Source of the DNA: Rhodococcus sp. 1168
Lineage (GTDB): Bacteria; Actinomycetota; Actinomycetes; Mycobacteriales; Mycobacteriaceae
Reading direction: 5' to 3'
DNA length: 64,000 nt
NCBI RefSeq assembly: GCF_002091955.1
Contig: NZ_MKKY01000091.1
Location: 377,001-441,000 of the forward strand
The stretch's first letter is position 1, and each line of letters starts with the position of its first letter. The translations under genes were made by a program, and so were the position numbers. Positions 28,427 to 37,755 of this stretch are shown here, piece by piece. The notes under the pieces are model-generated. The model made no database searches, had not been told where the DNA came from, and was given only the letters and a program-made list of their open reading frames with translations.

Positions 28427-29716
28427 TCAGACTTCGACGCGTGCCCCGGCGCGGATGGCCGCAAGTCGGTCGACGGCCTGCCTGGCAACACTGTCGGAGT
28501 TCAACAGGCTGTAGTAGATCGGACCCCAGATCCTTTTCTTCAGGAACGCCGATCGCTCGATAGCGCGGTAGATGGAACGGCGTCCGATCTCCGCGGCAAT
28601 TCCCCGTTGCGCGAAGGCCAACTCCTGACGCATTTGCAGCGAACGTGCGGCCTCGACCGATTCCTCGCGCAGCGCCTGAAAACGTCTGCAGGCGTCGTCG
28701 ACTGCGATGTCCGTCGAGTGGGTGAGGGCCGGCGGCAACAGATCCGCCAGTACGACGCCGTCGAGAATAGCGTGATTGACACCCTGAGCCAGGACCGGTG
28801 AAAGTGTATGCGCCGCATCACCGATCGCCACGAGGCCCGGAGTCGACCAACGCGGTGTGTAGCTGGTGAAAATATCCAGCACGGACGTATCGCGCCACGA
28901 ACCGATTTGTTCCGCAACCGTGTCGGCGAGTTCCGGTACGAGTCGGGCGATTCGATCGTGCAGCGCAGGCAAACCGGATGCGCGAATCTCACGAAGTCCA
29001 CCCGGTGGGATGTTGACACCGAGACGTACGAGGTCCGGGATCGTCGGAATGCACATGACGTGGGAATCGGCTTTCATGCGAACCTGATAGCGCGATCGGT
29101 CCCAGGATTCCGGCGCGGTCACCTTGATCCACAGGAAGTCACGTTGCATCGGTTTGCGCCGGGACGGAAGCGATGCCATCGCCGTCGTAGTCCCGTAACG
29201 TCCGTCCGCAGCGACCACGAGACGGGAGCGCACCGAATGCATTATTCCGTTGCAGCGGAAGCGGACTCCGCTGATCCGCCCGGAGGTACGGTCGAGTTCG
29301 GTGACCGTCGCAGCACGAATCATCCGGAGTTTCTTGTGATCGGCTCCGACGAACATCGCGTCGAGCAGCACGTCCTGGGGGACCTCGGTCGGTAGTTCGG
29401 AGTCGCGTCGAAGTTCCTCGAACCTGAGCGAGAGAACCGAGGTCCCGGAATCGACGATTCGGAGTCCGTCGACTGTCATGTACGACGCCGGGGACAGATG
29501 ATCGAACACGCCGAGTGCTCGGAGCACGAACACCGAGTCCGGTGAGATGGACTCGCCGCGAAAGGATCTGGTCGAGGTTGCCGATCCCTCGAGTACAGTG
29601 ACATCGACACCGTGCATCGCCAATGCCACCCCGAGCGCCATGCCTGCGGGACCACCGCCGACGACCAGTACATCGGTGTCGATCGTCTCGCCCTCGTTCG
29701 GAATGTATTCGCCCAC
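28427..29716 (-). CDS. FAD-dependent monooxygenase/halogenase-like oxidoreductase
   Basis: 429 residues. The N-terminal Rossmann motif is VLVVGGGPAGMALG near residue 18, the second FAD motif is VAIGDAAHTLSPVLAQGVNHA near 290. This is the PHBH-fold group that hydroxylates, epoxidises or reduces prenyl and aromatic substrates. The start is GTG 29716, which has AGGGGAG nine bases upstream; an alternative TTG at 29767 lacks this. Convergent with the SARP gene and divergent from the P450, so it likely belongs to the cluster as a tailoring enzyme. Confidence 0.85.
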   Translation of the reverse strand: MGEYIPNEGETIDTDVLVVGGGPAGMALGVALAMHGVDVTVLEGSATSTRSFRGESISPDSVFVLRALGVFDHLSPASYMTVDGLRIVDSGTSVLSLRFEELRRDSELPTEVPQDVLLDAMFVGADHKKLRMIRAATVTELDRTSGRISGVRFRCNGIMHSVRSRLVVAADGRYGTTTAMASLPSRRKPMQRDFLWIKVTAPESWDRSRYQVRMKADSHVMCIPTIPDLVRLGVNIPPGGLREIRASGLPALHDRIARLVPELADTVAEQIGSWRDTSVLDIFTSYTPRWSTPGLVAIGDAAHTLSPVLAQGVNHAILDGVVLADLLPPALTHSTDIAVDDACRRFQALREESVEAARSLQMRQELAFAQRGIAAEIGRRSIYRAIERSAFLKKRIWGPIYYSLLNSDSVARQAVDRLAAIRAGARVEV

Positions 29717-29912
29717 GATGCGGCTCCCCTGGTTCTTGGATTCGAGTGTATCGACCGACCGTAGCAAGCAACGAATTCATTTGGATTGCACTGTGATTGC
29801 ATCTCGCCAAAGACTCGCTAAAGGTCCTGCAGAGGAGCGTTGACCGGCTCGTACACACCAGCTTAACCTTCGACGAGATCGCTTCCCACGTCCCGAAAGG
29901 CTGCTACCGCAG

Positions 29913-31208
29913 ATGCAGAACGGAAACGACGGCGCTCGTTGCCCATACTCATACCCCTTCGAGCGGCCCTCAGCCATGGAGATCGCCTCCGAGTACAGCA
30001 CCATACAAACCGATGAGGCCGTCGCTGTGGTGAATATGCCGTCGGGCGATTCCGCTTTCCTCGTCACGCGATACGAAGACGTCAAGACCGTCCTCGGTGA
30101 TCGACGATTCTCCCGAGCTGCCACGTTGGCCGAAGGCGCGCCTCGGCTGGGTCCGGTTCCACAGAACTTCCCCACCCTGCTCAACATGGATCCACCCGAC
30201 CACTCCCGCGTCCGAAAGATGATCAGCGGCACGTTCACCGCTCGGCGCGTGAACACGCTCGTTCCGCACATCGAACAGCACGTCTCATCGTTCCTGACGG
30301 ATATGATCGTCGCCGGACCCGACGCCGACCTGATCGAGTCGTTCGCAGCAAAGCTGCCGGTACAGATCATCTGTGAGTTGCTGGGCGTCCCCATGTCGGA
30401 TCGTCCGCAGTTCGGTGCCTGGTCCAGGGCATTCCTGGCGACGACGAGCAAAGAATACACACCTGAGCAGGTCAAAGAAGCGCAGGTTGCGCTGTTCACC
30501 TATCTCAATCAGCTGATCGAGACGAAGAAGGCCGATCCGCAGGGCGACATACTCTCGGAACTTGCCGTTCAAAACGCGGAAGACCCCAGAATCTCCGATC
30601 TCGAACTGGTCTTCCTCGGTGTGACCCTCCTCGTCGCCGGGCACGAAACGACCGTCAACATGATCGGCAACGGAATCTTTGCTCTGCTGCTCGAGCCCAC
30701 GAAACTGGACGAGCTCAGGGACCGTCCCGAACTCATCGACACCGCCATCGAAGAGCTACTGCGCCTGTTCGGTCCCGGGACGGAAGGGTTGCTGCGCATC
30801 GCAACCGAGGACGTCGAACTGTCCGGAGTCCTGATCCCCGCCGGTAGCGCGGTCCTCCCGAGTCTCGTTGCGGCCAATCGCGACGAGGACAAGTTCGAGG
30901 ACGCGCAGTCGTGCGCCCTCGATCGAGACGAGGCTCAGCATCTGTCCTTCAGCCACGGCCCCCATTTCTGCATCGGCGCTTCCCTGGCCCGCGCCGAGCT
31001 CAGGATCTCCTTCAACGAGATCCTTCGCCGCCTACCCGGCCTCGCGCTTGCCGTCGATCCCGCCGAAGTTCCTCGACCGGAGGGCCTGCTGGTGAACGGC
31101 GTCGCACGGCTGCCCATCACCTGGGACGCCGACGCCGCACGCGCATTGCACGAGAAGGACTCCCACACGTTGCTCGACTCACACACACTGCAGGAGCAGA
31201 TCCAATGA
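29913..31208 (+). CDS. cytochrome P450
   Basis: 431 residues. I-helix LLVAGHETTVN near residue 245, ExxR in EELLRLF near 285, heme-binding loop FSHGPHFCIGASLARAE with Cys near 353, and the PPDHSRVR motif near 95. Bacterial class I P450 that would need a ferredoxin/reductase partner; none is adjacent. The last 20 residues are an unusual His/Ser/Thr tail containing a duplicated DSHTL. It starts a short operon with a KAS III-like gene and a membrane protein. Probably a tailoring oxidase. Confidence 0.93.
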   Translation: MQNGNDGARCPYSYPFERPSAMEIASEYSTIQTDEAVAVVNMPSGDSAFLVTRYEDVKTVLGDRRFSRAATLAEGAPRLGPVPQNFPTLLNMDPPDHSRVRKMISGTFTARRVNTLVPHIEQHVSSFLTDMIVAGPDADLIESFAAKLPVQIICELLGVPMSDRPQFGAWSRAFLATTSKEYTPEQVKEAQVALFTYLNQLIETKKADPQGDILSELAVQNAEDPRISDLELVFLGVTLLVAGHETTVNMIGNGIFALLLEPTKLDELRDRPELIDTAIEELLRLFGPGTEGLLRIATEDVELSGVLIPAGSAVLPSLVAANRDEDKFEDAQSCALDRDEAQHLSFSHGPHFCIGASLARAELRISFNEILRRLPGLALAVDPAEVPRPEGLLVNGVARLPITWDADAARALHEKDSHTLLDSHTLQEQIQ

Positions 31209-32242
31209 AGGTCACCGACACATACATCACCGGCACCGGGCACTGGTTGCCGGAAAGCGTCACCAGTCAATGGGCCGTCGAGGCCGGGTTGTACTCCCAG
31301 GAAGATCGCGACGCCGACGGCTTCATCGGCGCCTGCATCGAAAAGGAACTCGCTCCCCCACAGATGGCCGTCAACGCCGCGCGGGACGCCATCGACAACG
31401 CCGGTATCGCCCCCACCGACATCTCTGTCGTGTTCCACAGCAGCATCTGGTTCCAGGGCGTGGACATGTGGCCGTCGGCCTCGTACGTCGCCGCTCATGC
31501 CGCCCACTCGGGAGCCAGAGCATTCGACCTCCAGCAGCAGTGCAACGTCGGACTCGGCGGCATGGAGCTTGCGTCGCAGTTGTTGACTGCGATGGAAGAC
31601 GGAAACATATTGATGACGACGGCCGACCGCTTCGGTGGCGATCGCATCGACCGGTGGAAGACCGAGAACGGCGTCGTATACGGCGACGGTGCCGGGGCGA
31701 TTGTGTTGAGCCGCAACCCCGGTGCCTTCCGAATCCTCTCCACGTTCACGCAGGCGGAGAACGACTTGGAGAAGGTCGTGCGGGGACCCGAGTTCCGCGA
31801 GAACCCCGAAGCCGGGATCATCGACATCACCTCCCGATTCACTCATTTCATCGGAACCGGAGGAATGCGCGAGGCGGCCGGTCGTCTCGTATCTGCGGTG
31901 AAAAACTCGGTGGCAGGTGCCTTGGAGGACGCGGACTGCGAGATCGGCGAGATGGCCCACGTCGTCATCCCCGCTGTCGGGCGGACCAAGCTGGATTGGC
32001 AACTGCAGGAGCTCATTCCGGTCGATCTCGACAGGACCAACTGGAGCTTTGCAAGTACGACCGGCCACCTCGGATCCGGTGACCAGTTCGTCGGGCTGAG
32101 CGCGCTGCAGGCGGCCGGAACACTGAGCGACGGCGACAAGGTTCTGCTCGTCGGCGGGGGCGCCGGTTTCACCTGCACGAGTGTCGTTCTAAAGTACAGT
32201 GCTACGAACTTCGGCACCGCACCATCGACTGAGGAGAAGTAA
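31205..32242 (+). CDS. KAS III-like protein 2, possible acyltransferase
   Basis: 345 residues of the thiolase fold; ATG overlaps the P450 stop. Candidate catalytic Cys near 113 in LQQQCNVGLGG; glycine-rich YGDGAGAIV. The FabH PHQAN motif is absent (VIPAVGRTK), and a His appears in TTGHLGSGDQ near 289. Related KAS III-like enzymes such as CerJ and ChlB3 transfer acyl groups to sugar or other hydroxyls rather than form C-C bonds. One possibility is transfer of an acyl or amino-acyl group from a carrier protein to the tetronate; this is inference. Confidence 0.78.
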   Translation: MKVTDTYITGTGHWLPESVTSQWAVEAGLYSQEDRDADGFIGACIEKELAPPQMAVNAARDAIDNAGIAPTDISVVFHSSIWFQGVDMWPSASYVAAHAAHSGARAFDLQQQCNVGLGGMELASQLLTAMEDGNILMTTADRFGGDRIDRWKTENGVVYGDGAGAIVLSRNPGAFRILSTFTQAENDLEKVVRGPEFRENPEAGIIDITSRFTHFIGTGGMREAAGRLVSAVKNSVAGALEDADCEIGEMAHVVIPAVGRTKLDWQLQELIPVDLDRTNWSFASTTGHLGSGDQFVGLSALQAAGTLSDGDKVLLVGGGAGFTCTSVVLKYSATNFGTAPSTEEK

Positions 32243-32244
32243 TC

Positions 32245-32907
32245 GTGACGTCGGCAAAAGCAGGCAGTGCACTGTGGGCGTTCGCCGCAGTCATGTTTCT
32301 CGCCTACCCGATCATGCGGCCGTACTCGACCGAGGTCGGTATGGAAGGCGCCGAGGCATTCGCGCAGACGAATTGGGTTGTCGCCCACGTGAGTGCGATG
32401 TTGGGATTCGTTGCCATCGCGCTTGCCCTCCGAAGCCTCGAACACGTCGTCGCGGCGACAGCCGGTGCAGCGACTGCAGGAACTGCCGTTGTTCTCACGT
32501 GGATCGGCGTCGGGCTGACGTTGACCTACTACGGCGCCGAGGCCTTCGCCCTCAACGCCGTCGGCGCGAAGGCGGTCTCCGACGCCGAGCCCGCGATCAT
32601 GGATCTCGCGGATCCCATCAGGAACGGCGCCGTGCAGATTTCGATGTTCGGTATCGGACTGGTCCTGGTCCTTGTCGGCGGCATCTTCGCAGCCCTGGCC
32701 GTTCGACGGTCCGGCGTGCTACCAGCCTGGGCCGGCCTGCCGATCGCAGTGGGTCTCGCACTCTTTCTGCCGCAGTTCTTTGCTAGTCCCGCGCTCCGTA
32801 TCGGCCACGGGGTCGTCATGTTCGTCGGTTGTGTCGTCATGGCCTGGGCCATGTGGAATGCGCGCACCGAACGTGTCAAGACCGATCTGGCGGCCGCCTC
32901 CCACTGA
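32245..32907 (+). CDS. hypothetical membrane protein
   Basis: 220 residues with about six hydrophobic segments (for example near 8-22, 45-62, 80-98, 130-150, 160-178 and 190-205). GTG start three bases after the preceding stop, so it is in the P450 operon. No family is recognised with certainty; it resembles DUF4386-like multi-pass proteins. It may help export or form part of a membrane oxidoreductase. Confidence 0.65.
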   Translation: MTSAKAGSALWAFAAVMFLAYPIMRPYSTEVGMEGAEAFAQTNWVVAHVSAMLGFVAIALALRSLEHVVAATAGAATAGTAVVLTWIGVGLTLTYYGAEAFALNAVGAKAVSDAEPAIMDLADPIRNGAVQISMFGIGLVLVLVGGIFAALAVRRSGVLPAWAGLPIAVGLALFLPQFFASPALRIGHGVVMFVGCVVMAWAMWNARTERVKTDLAAASH

Positions 32908-32952
32908 GGACGAGCATCCGACTGTGACGGCCTCGTCTGGTTCACCGCTGCA

Positions 32953-33069
32953 GTGAGCGATTCGGAGATGCCATCACAGCGGGGCTGCGCAGTTGGCGAC
33001 ACCGAGTACCTGATTCCGTTCAACCGGTTCGACCGCTACTGGGCAGTCCCACACACGTGGGTTGTCTGA
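32953..33069 (+). CDS. possible 38-residue ORF
   Basis: In the 274-base gap before the GGDEF terminator a short GTG-started frame (ending RYWAVPHTWVV) can be read. No ribosome-binding site and no known family. Listed only so that the gap is described; otherwise the stretch seems to be a plain intergenic region. Confidence 0.15.
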   Translation: MSDSEMPSQRGCAVGDTEYLIPFNRFDRYWAVPHTWVV

Positions 33070-33140
33070 GCGGGTCCATCGTCCGACTTCCTTGGGCCGA
33101 GCAAACCGGTACGCATTGCCTCGGGGTCGACCACCGATAT

Positions 33141-33184
33141 TGATCGGGATGGCAACGCAAAGGGCCGCGCTGCCATCCCGATCA
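33141..33184 (-). terminator. hairpin terminator of the GGDEF gene
   Basis: A perfect 14-bp stem (TGATCGGGATGGCA and its complement) with a 16-base loop. It overlaps the stop codon of the minus-strand diguanylate cyclase gene, where a terminator is expected. No T-run follows, as is common in high-GC actinobacteria. Confidence 0.65.
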
Positions 33185-34171
33185 GTCTCGCGATCTGCTG
33201 CGTTTGTCGAGATACAGGTCGCTGTCGGCGCGCGCCAAAATCTCCGCAACAGGTTCACCGCCGGTAGTCGAAGATGCGACACCGACACTGACGTGCGACA
33301 GGCGTTGGCGGGTGGCCTGCACGAACGCCTCCACTACCTCATCGCGGTGCCCGGCCAACATGGCCGCGAATTCGTCCCCACCGAGCCGAGCAATGACTGT
33401 TCCCGGCGGTGCCAACCCCCTCCAAACCTGTGCCAACTCGACCAACATCGCGTCACCCACGCGGTGCCCATCTGTGTCGTTGACGGTCTTGAAGTCATCG
33501 ACATCGATCGCTACCACCGTCAGGGAGTTCGGAGCTGGTGTGTGTCGCCGGATCTGCTCGGTGGGGCGCGCTTCCGAGGCCGCTATTTCCCATCCCGCTC
33601 GATTGAACACTCCCGTCAACGGATCAGTGCACGAGGCGATGATCAACTCTTTGGTCACAGCACCGAACGTTTCCGCCGCACCGACGATTGCCACCACGAA
33701 CACCAAATAGCTGATGGGAGACAACGGCGCCGGTGCCCACCACACCGCCGCCAGCACACACGCAACGAGGACACCGATCAAGACACGAGCCGGACGGTTC
33801 CGATGGAATGCGCGGATGTACATCGCCACAAACATCACCGCAATCAAACACAGAAACTGTGCCGAGGTCAGGACATGGAACGCCATCACCATAGGCGAGG
33901 CGATCAATGCAGCCCCCAACGCCACCCGATGCCCCACAACGGTGCGCGGCCGCACCCATAACGCAACCAACCCCGCGACGCCGACAACGATCGCAATCAC
34001 CCCACCGGTGATGTTCGCGGTAACCCGATCACCGTGCGGCAAAATCGATGCTGCCACCCCCGCCACGTACAGCATCGTCGTCAACGCCAGATACTGCTTC
34101 AACAAACGTGTCTGCAATCGCGCCAACCCATGAGCCGATCCCGGATGCAGAAAGTGATTCAACAACGGCAT
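33182..34171 (-). CDS. membrane GGDEF-domain diguanylate cyclase
   Basis: 329 residues. About five to six membrane segments (30-150) are followed by a GGDEF domain (about 165-325): SCTDPLTGVFNRAGW, and an intact active-site loop RLGGDEFAAML near 265. It should make cyclic di-GMP from GTP. No inhibitory RxxD site is obvious just before the loop. No sensor domain other than the membrane part. It lies outside both the biosynthetic cluster and the island. Confidence 0.9.
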   Translation of the reverse strand: MPLLNHFLHPGSAHGLARLQTRLLKQYLALTTMLYVAGVAASILPHGDRVTANITGGVIAIVVGVAGLVALWVRPRTVVGHRVALGAALIASPMVMAFHVLTSAQFLCLIAVMFVAMYIRAFHRNRPARVLIGVLVACVLAAVWWAPAPLSPISYLVFVVAIVGAAETFGAVTKELIIASCTDPLTGVFNRAGWEIAASEARPTEQIRRHTPAPNSLTVVAIDVDDFKTVNDTDGHRVGDAMLVELAQVWRGLAPPGTVIARLGGDEFAAMLAGHRDEVVEAFVQATRQRLSHVSVGVASSTTGGEPVAEILARADSDLYLDKRSRSRD

Positions 34172-34317
34172 GTATCACAGCCTGCCAGCAACGACACTCA
34201 TAATCACGGTGACCGGCGCCGATGACATCACAAAACCCCGCCACGGCGCCACGGAACTCGGGGCACATCAAAGTCTCCGGACTCGCCGGTGCGGTTCACC
34301 AGCGGAGACCTCCAAAC

Positions 34318-34841
34318 TCAGAGCGGTTGCGAGGCAACTTCGCCGGCGCGGCTCGACAGAAGTTCTCGCTCGAAGCGCAAACGAAGTGCGTAGACGTCGA
34401 CGAAGTCTCGCGCCTCCGCACGGTCGAAGAGTGCGACCACTTTTCGCCCCGCGAGTTCTTCCGGCGCGAACGTAGGACACACCACACTCGCAGTCGCAGG
34501 CATGCCCGGTACAGAATCCAGAGCTAGGTCCATCAGCAAATCTTCATCACCGTGAACAAAGCAGGCGGCAGAAGGTCTCAGCGTTCTGAATACGCTCGAT
34601 CCGTCAGCCGAGGCCGACGGCAACAGATTCGAATTCATCCCTCGCGACACGCACTTCACCACCCAGCCCTGCTGGTGAAGAAGTCCAAATCCCCGCGTCG
34701 GACGGCAACAGACAGATTTTGCGCTACCAAAGTTGCTCCGCCTGCCAGCAGAAAGCCACCACTGGCCGGCAGCGTGAAGAACAACCGCGCTATGCGAACC
34801 TGGAAGGCAGTGGGCACCCCGCTATCTCCCGGATCGCTCAT
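34318..34841 (-). pseudogene. AbiEii-type nucleotidyltransferase toxin, decayed
   Basis: Two minus-strand frames together resemble an AbiEii/AbiGii nucleotidyltransferase. Frame one (34841-34656) has FLLAGGATLVAQ and the metal-binding DLDFFTSRAG. Frame two (34662-34318) has FVHGDEDLLMDLALDS, FAPEELAGRKVVALF and AEARDFVDVYAL. The switch is near 34,660 and some intervening sequence is missing, so the gene is broken. AbiEii is the toxin of a type IV toxin-antitoxin/phage-abortive system; no AbiEi antitoxin is seen beside it. Confidence 0.7.
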
Positions 34842-34935
34842 GCGAAGAACGACAGATCCCAGGTCGCCGCCACGACCCGAACGCAGGTCGACTCCCGACC
34901 GTCCGACTCTTTCTGGAAGTGTTTGGGCACGAAAA

Positions 34936-34975
34936 AGACCCTCTGTCCCGCACGTGCGTGCAGGTCAGAGGGTCT
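34936..34975 (-). terminator. intrinsic terminator after the tRNA-Asn remnant
   Basis: A long hairpin (stem AGACCCTCTG with its complement, extended by further pairs) is followed on the minus strand by a T-run (the plus strand reads GAAAAAG). It sits just past the 3' end of the tRNA fragment and is probably the original terminator of that tRNA gene. Confidence 0.8.
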
Positions 34976-34980
34976 CTTGC

Positions 34981-35023
34981 GCTCCCCCGGCTGGACTCGA
35001 ACCAGCAACCGTCCGATTAACAG
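34981..35023 (-). tRNA. 3' half of a tRNA-Asn(GTT) gene; island attachment site
   Basis: On the minus strand this reads from the anticodon loop (CTGTTAA) through the variable loop, the TPsiC arm (GCTGG TTCGAGT CCAGC) and the acceptor strand (CGGGGGAG). The 5' half (D arm, acceptor 5' strand, 5' anticodon stem) is missing: sequence past 35,023 does not match a tRNA. A fragment ending in the anticodon loop is the usual trace of tyrosine-integrase insertion into a tRNA gene. The displaced 3' end stays with its terminator on the chromosome side (left); the element lies to the right. Not a functional tRNA. Confidence 0.82.
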
Positions 35024-35194
35024 CCACATGAGACCTATTCCGGTAGGTCCACATGAAACCACCACAGCGCCCCTGACCAGCACTGATCGTCCACAACGTA
35101 ACATCCGAATCCATGCTTGCACGTACCCACTTGTGACAACTGTGTGACAACCGTTTGGGGTCGGCGGTCGACGCTCGGGCCGGTAAACGGCAGT

Positions 35195-35219
35195 TACCGC
35201 ACCGTCAAGCTGAGTTGAC
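35195..35219. repeat. 25-bp operator-like repeat, copy 1
   Basis: Begins TACCGCACCGTCAAG and ends GTTGAC, with an internal palindrome CGTCAA-N6-TTGACG. The same 15-mer and the same spacing to GTTGAC recur at 38,537. Both copies lie in non-coding gaps of the island, which suggests a shared regulator or the ends of a duplicated segment. The rest of the 35,024-35,410 gap shows no convincing gene. Confidence 0.6.
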
Positions 35220-35410
35220 GTCCATCGCTGTCATGGTTTCGGCGGTCAGGTTGACGGTATATCTATTATCGGCAATGATTGTCACTACAATTAAGGCTGG
35301 TCTTGTGGACCCAACTCATCAGACAACCGTGCGCGGCCAGCTTGTTGACTACGGCTCGTCAAGGCCCTGCCGGTCATCGTGCTCAAGAGCGTCTGCGCGG
35401 CAAATTTGGG

Positions 35411-35569
35411 TCACACAAGGTTCGGGCAGGGTTTGGTGTGCCAAAGCGCCTCTTGCCACCAGTGCACACTCTCGCCGATCTGGATCTCGTGCTGGCAATG
35501 GGGGCAAATTGTCGCCCCTCGATCCCAGCCCTCGATAATCGGCGCGGGATACTCGAAACTTTTTGCCAT
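35411..35569 (-). CDS. small zinc-ribbon protein
   Basis: 52 residues, too short for most gene callers. It has CPHC near residue 22 and a second site HTKPCPN near 44, with WWQEALWH between, so it may bind one zinc ion. AGGACA lies about nine bases before the ATG. Similar very small proteins occur on actinobacterial mobile elements; the function is unknown. Confidence 0.55.
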   Translation of the reverse strand: MAKSFEYPAPIIEGWDRGATICPHCQHEIQIGESVHWWQEALWHTKPCPNLV

Positions 35570-35768
35570 CACTTGTCCTAAGTGGTCGACGGTGGGAAGT
35601 CACGTTCTCACACGTTAGCTGGTGGCCGATCTGGACCTGGCCGTTGGCCAACCGCCCTGACTGGTGAGGTTGACCGACGCTGAAAGGTGCTGAACGTGCC
35701 GTGGGTCAGTGTCGGTACGGCCGCGGACCGACGGGGTACACACAACACCGGCAAGGTTGGATCAATCC

Positions 35769-36190
35769 ATGAGCTTGCATCCGATTGATCTAGCGCTGCA
35801 ACTATTGACCGAACACGACACGCCGGATACGCGCCTGGCGGTCATCTTCTCGTTCTACTCACAGGAGACCTCGAGGGTGCTGGCCGACCCACCCACGCCT
35901 CGGCAGTGCCAGGACGTGCACGAGTGGCTGGTGTCTATGCGTGGAACCACGAAAGCCGCGTACCTTCCCGACTTTCGTGTCGACTGGCCGACACGTCGCC
36001 CTGTGGCAGCACTTTCACCCAGGTCGAAGATGAGTTCGATAGCTCAACTTCCCTGCAACGCATGCGAACCGGTATCGGACGCCGTGATCCAGCACTTGCC
36101 GATTCAGGTCGAGCCGACCGCCGCTCCTCTGACTTCGAGTTCCAGATGCTCTACGGAATACGAGATGTGGAACAACGGCGGCTGGCCTAG
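35769..36190 (+). pseudogene. possible frameshifted gene of unknown function
   Basis: One frame (35769 to about 36,010) gives a protein-like start (MSLHPIDLALQLLTEH, then FSFYSQETSRVL). A second frame continues in plausible coding style to a stop at 36190 (VEDEFDSSTSLQRM, then FQMLYGIRDVEQRRLA). Joined at about 36,010 they would make some 140 residues. No family is recognised. It may be a decayed island gene. 36,191-36,473 shows no clear gene. Confidence 0.3.
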
Positions 36191-36473
36191 GAACAACAGC
36201 ACGTGCGAGTGTATGTCCCCTACGGGGAGCAGTGATATGGGTACTTCATGCGACGACTCGCCGAACGACCAGCCAACCTAGCGTTTTTTCTTCGCTCGCT
36301 CACCTCGCAGAAGTATTGACCACGATGCCGATGCCCCTTCGGAGGCATCGGCATCTACGCTGCGCGTCCATCTCACAAACGCACCCGGCGGCGAATAAGC
36401 ACGACAAGCATCGTGCCAAGTGTCTGGGCGCCGCGTGTTGCAGTGCCCAGGCGGCGCGGCCTGGATGGCACCC

Positions 36474-36764
36474 TCAGACAGAGCCGGGGATCGCGTCCAA
36501 ATACTGTCGGAGCGCGTCCAAATACTCGATGGCCTGTTCCCGGTCGCTTTCCTTCTCTGCCTCGGAAAGCTGTGCGTACGAGGTGTCCATCTGACGGACC
36601 CACCGCGTGACCAGTTCTGCGGGAATGACGAGGCTGCCGTCGGCGCCCTGTACGCACTGCTGGTGTAGGTAGCGCTGCCAATGAGACCAACGCTCGTGTT
36701 CGACGTTGGCAACGATCTCGATGAGCTCCGGAGTATCGAGGGCGGAACGGGGAATGCTGGTCAC
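36474..36764 (-). CDS. RyR-domain-like small protein, third gene of the TIR-caspase operon
   Basis: 96 residues, GTG at 36764 overlapping the TAG stop of the caspase gene; a TTG at 36794 is possible but lies inside it. The pattern VEHERWSHWQRYLH ... LVTRWVRQM ... LSEAEKESDRE resembles small RyR-like domains of phage and defence proteins. Coupled to the caspase gene, so it probably works with it, perhaps as a regulator or added subunit. Confidence 0.55.
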   Translation of the reverse strand: MTSIPRSALDTPELIEIVANVEHERWSHWQRYLHQQCVQGADGSLVIPAELVTRWVRQMDTSYAQLSEAEKESDREQAIEYLDALRQYLDAIPGSV

Positions 36765-37750
36765 TAAATCAGCCGATCGTTGACGAGGTTCCAATAGTGT
36801 TCCCCGGTGACCGTCAGTTCGCAGGATCTGTTCTGCATCGCTGCCCAGTACATGTGCTCAGCGCCCACTGGTCGCACGAGGTTGACGCGGGCGTAGTTTT
36901 GCAGCACTTTGAACGTTGCCATATTGAGGGGGTCAGGTGCCGGGATCGAAGAATCAGATGCTTCTTCGGCGGATCGCGCCGGCTCGAATGATGGATCCAG
37001 CTTCAACTCGACGCCGGGAACGTCAAATATTTCGGTGAGCTGGTGTAGCTCGGACAACGAGATGGGCGGCTTCGCACGTCTCAACGAAACGAACGTCTTG
37101 ACATTGGTTTTGAAGACCGGGCGTTGCTGCCACGGTCCCAGCGACTGATCGATGTGTGCATACACACTTCCAGGCGTTATGTCACCGACCAGGTTGGCGG
37201 CGGCCCCACTGAGCGCATCGACAAGCAATCCTGTGAAGACACCGGACCCACCCTCTTCCATCGCGTACTGTTCGGCAGTCGATGCCGACAAGATGGTGAC
37301 CCCTTCTCGTATGTCGGCCTGGACTGCGCCCTGAGCGGAGACGGCGGCAGAGCCGGAATGGCAGCTATCCAGGATGATGACCTTGTTGGTGGCAGGCGAC
37401 TGGTTGGCGAAGGTCATGACATCAGTGAGGGACAATCCGTCGTCGCCGCCGCGCGCATCACTGGAACACAAGTATCCTCCCGCGTCGTCGAGGTACCCGT
37501 GTCCGGAAAAGTAGAACAACGCAATCTCAGCGTCGTCGCGGAACAGTTCTCGGACCGCCTCACGTAAGTCGTGACGATCTACGCTAGCTGCCGGCCCTGT
37601 CCCCGTGATGAGCCTGGGCGATGTGAAGTTGGCGGTGCCATCTGCGTCACGTTCGAGGACGCCGTTGACGCTGTACGCGTCGTTAACGCAGCCACGAAGA
37701 GGTGAGATGTGGTCGTAATGATCGATTCCCACGATCAGTGCTTTACGCAT
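36764..37750 (-). CDS. caspase-like (C14/metacaspase) protease, putative defence effector
   Basis: 328 residues. Peptidase C14 domain (1-220): starts [12 protein letters not shown], catalytic His in [10 protein letters not shown] near 87 and catalytic Cys in [11 protein letters not shown] near 128, both intact. The C-terminal 110 residues are separate and end with [19 protein letters not shown]; they may sense a ligand. The gene follows a TIR-domain gene by five bases on the same strand. TIR plus caspase-like pairs are described as type IV Thoeris: the TIR makes a nucleotide signal on infection and the signal turns on the protease. That role here is inferred from order and domains. Confidence 0.82.
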   Translation of the reverse strand: MRKALIVGIDHYDHISPLRGCVNDAYSVNGVLERDADGTANFTSPRLITGTGPAASVDRHDLREAVRELFRDDAEIALFYFSGHGYLDDAGGYLCSSDARGGDDGLSLTDVMTFANQSPATNKVIILDSCHSGSAAVSAQGAVQADIREGVTILSASTAEQYAMEEGGSGVFTGLLVDALSGAAANLVGDITPGSVYAHIDQSLGPWQQRPVFKTNVKTFVSLRRAKPPISLSELHQLTEIFDVPGVELKLDPSFEPARSAEEASDSSIPAPDPLNMATFKVLQNYARVNLVRPVGAEHMYWAAMQNRSCELTVTGEHYWNLVNDRLI

Positions 37751-37755
37751 GACGA

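Noticed and set aside
34981-35060. Complete tRNA-Asn
   Set aside because: The D arm and the 5' acceptor strand are missing; only the 3' half is there.
34838-35122. 94-codon ORF over the tRNA fragment
   Set aside because: Its translation is the tRNA remnant and terminator read as protein.
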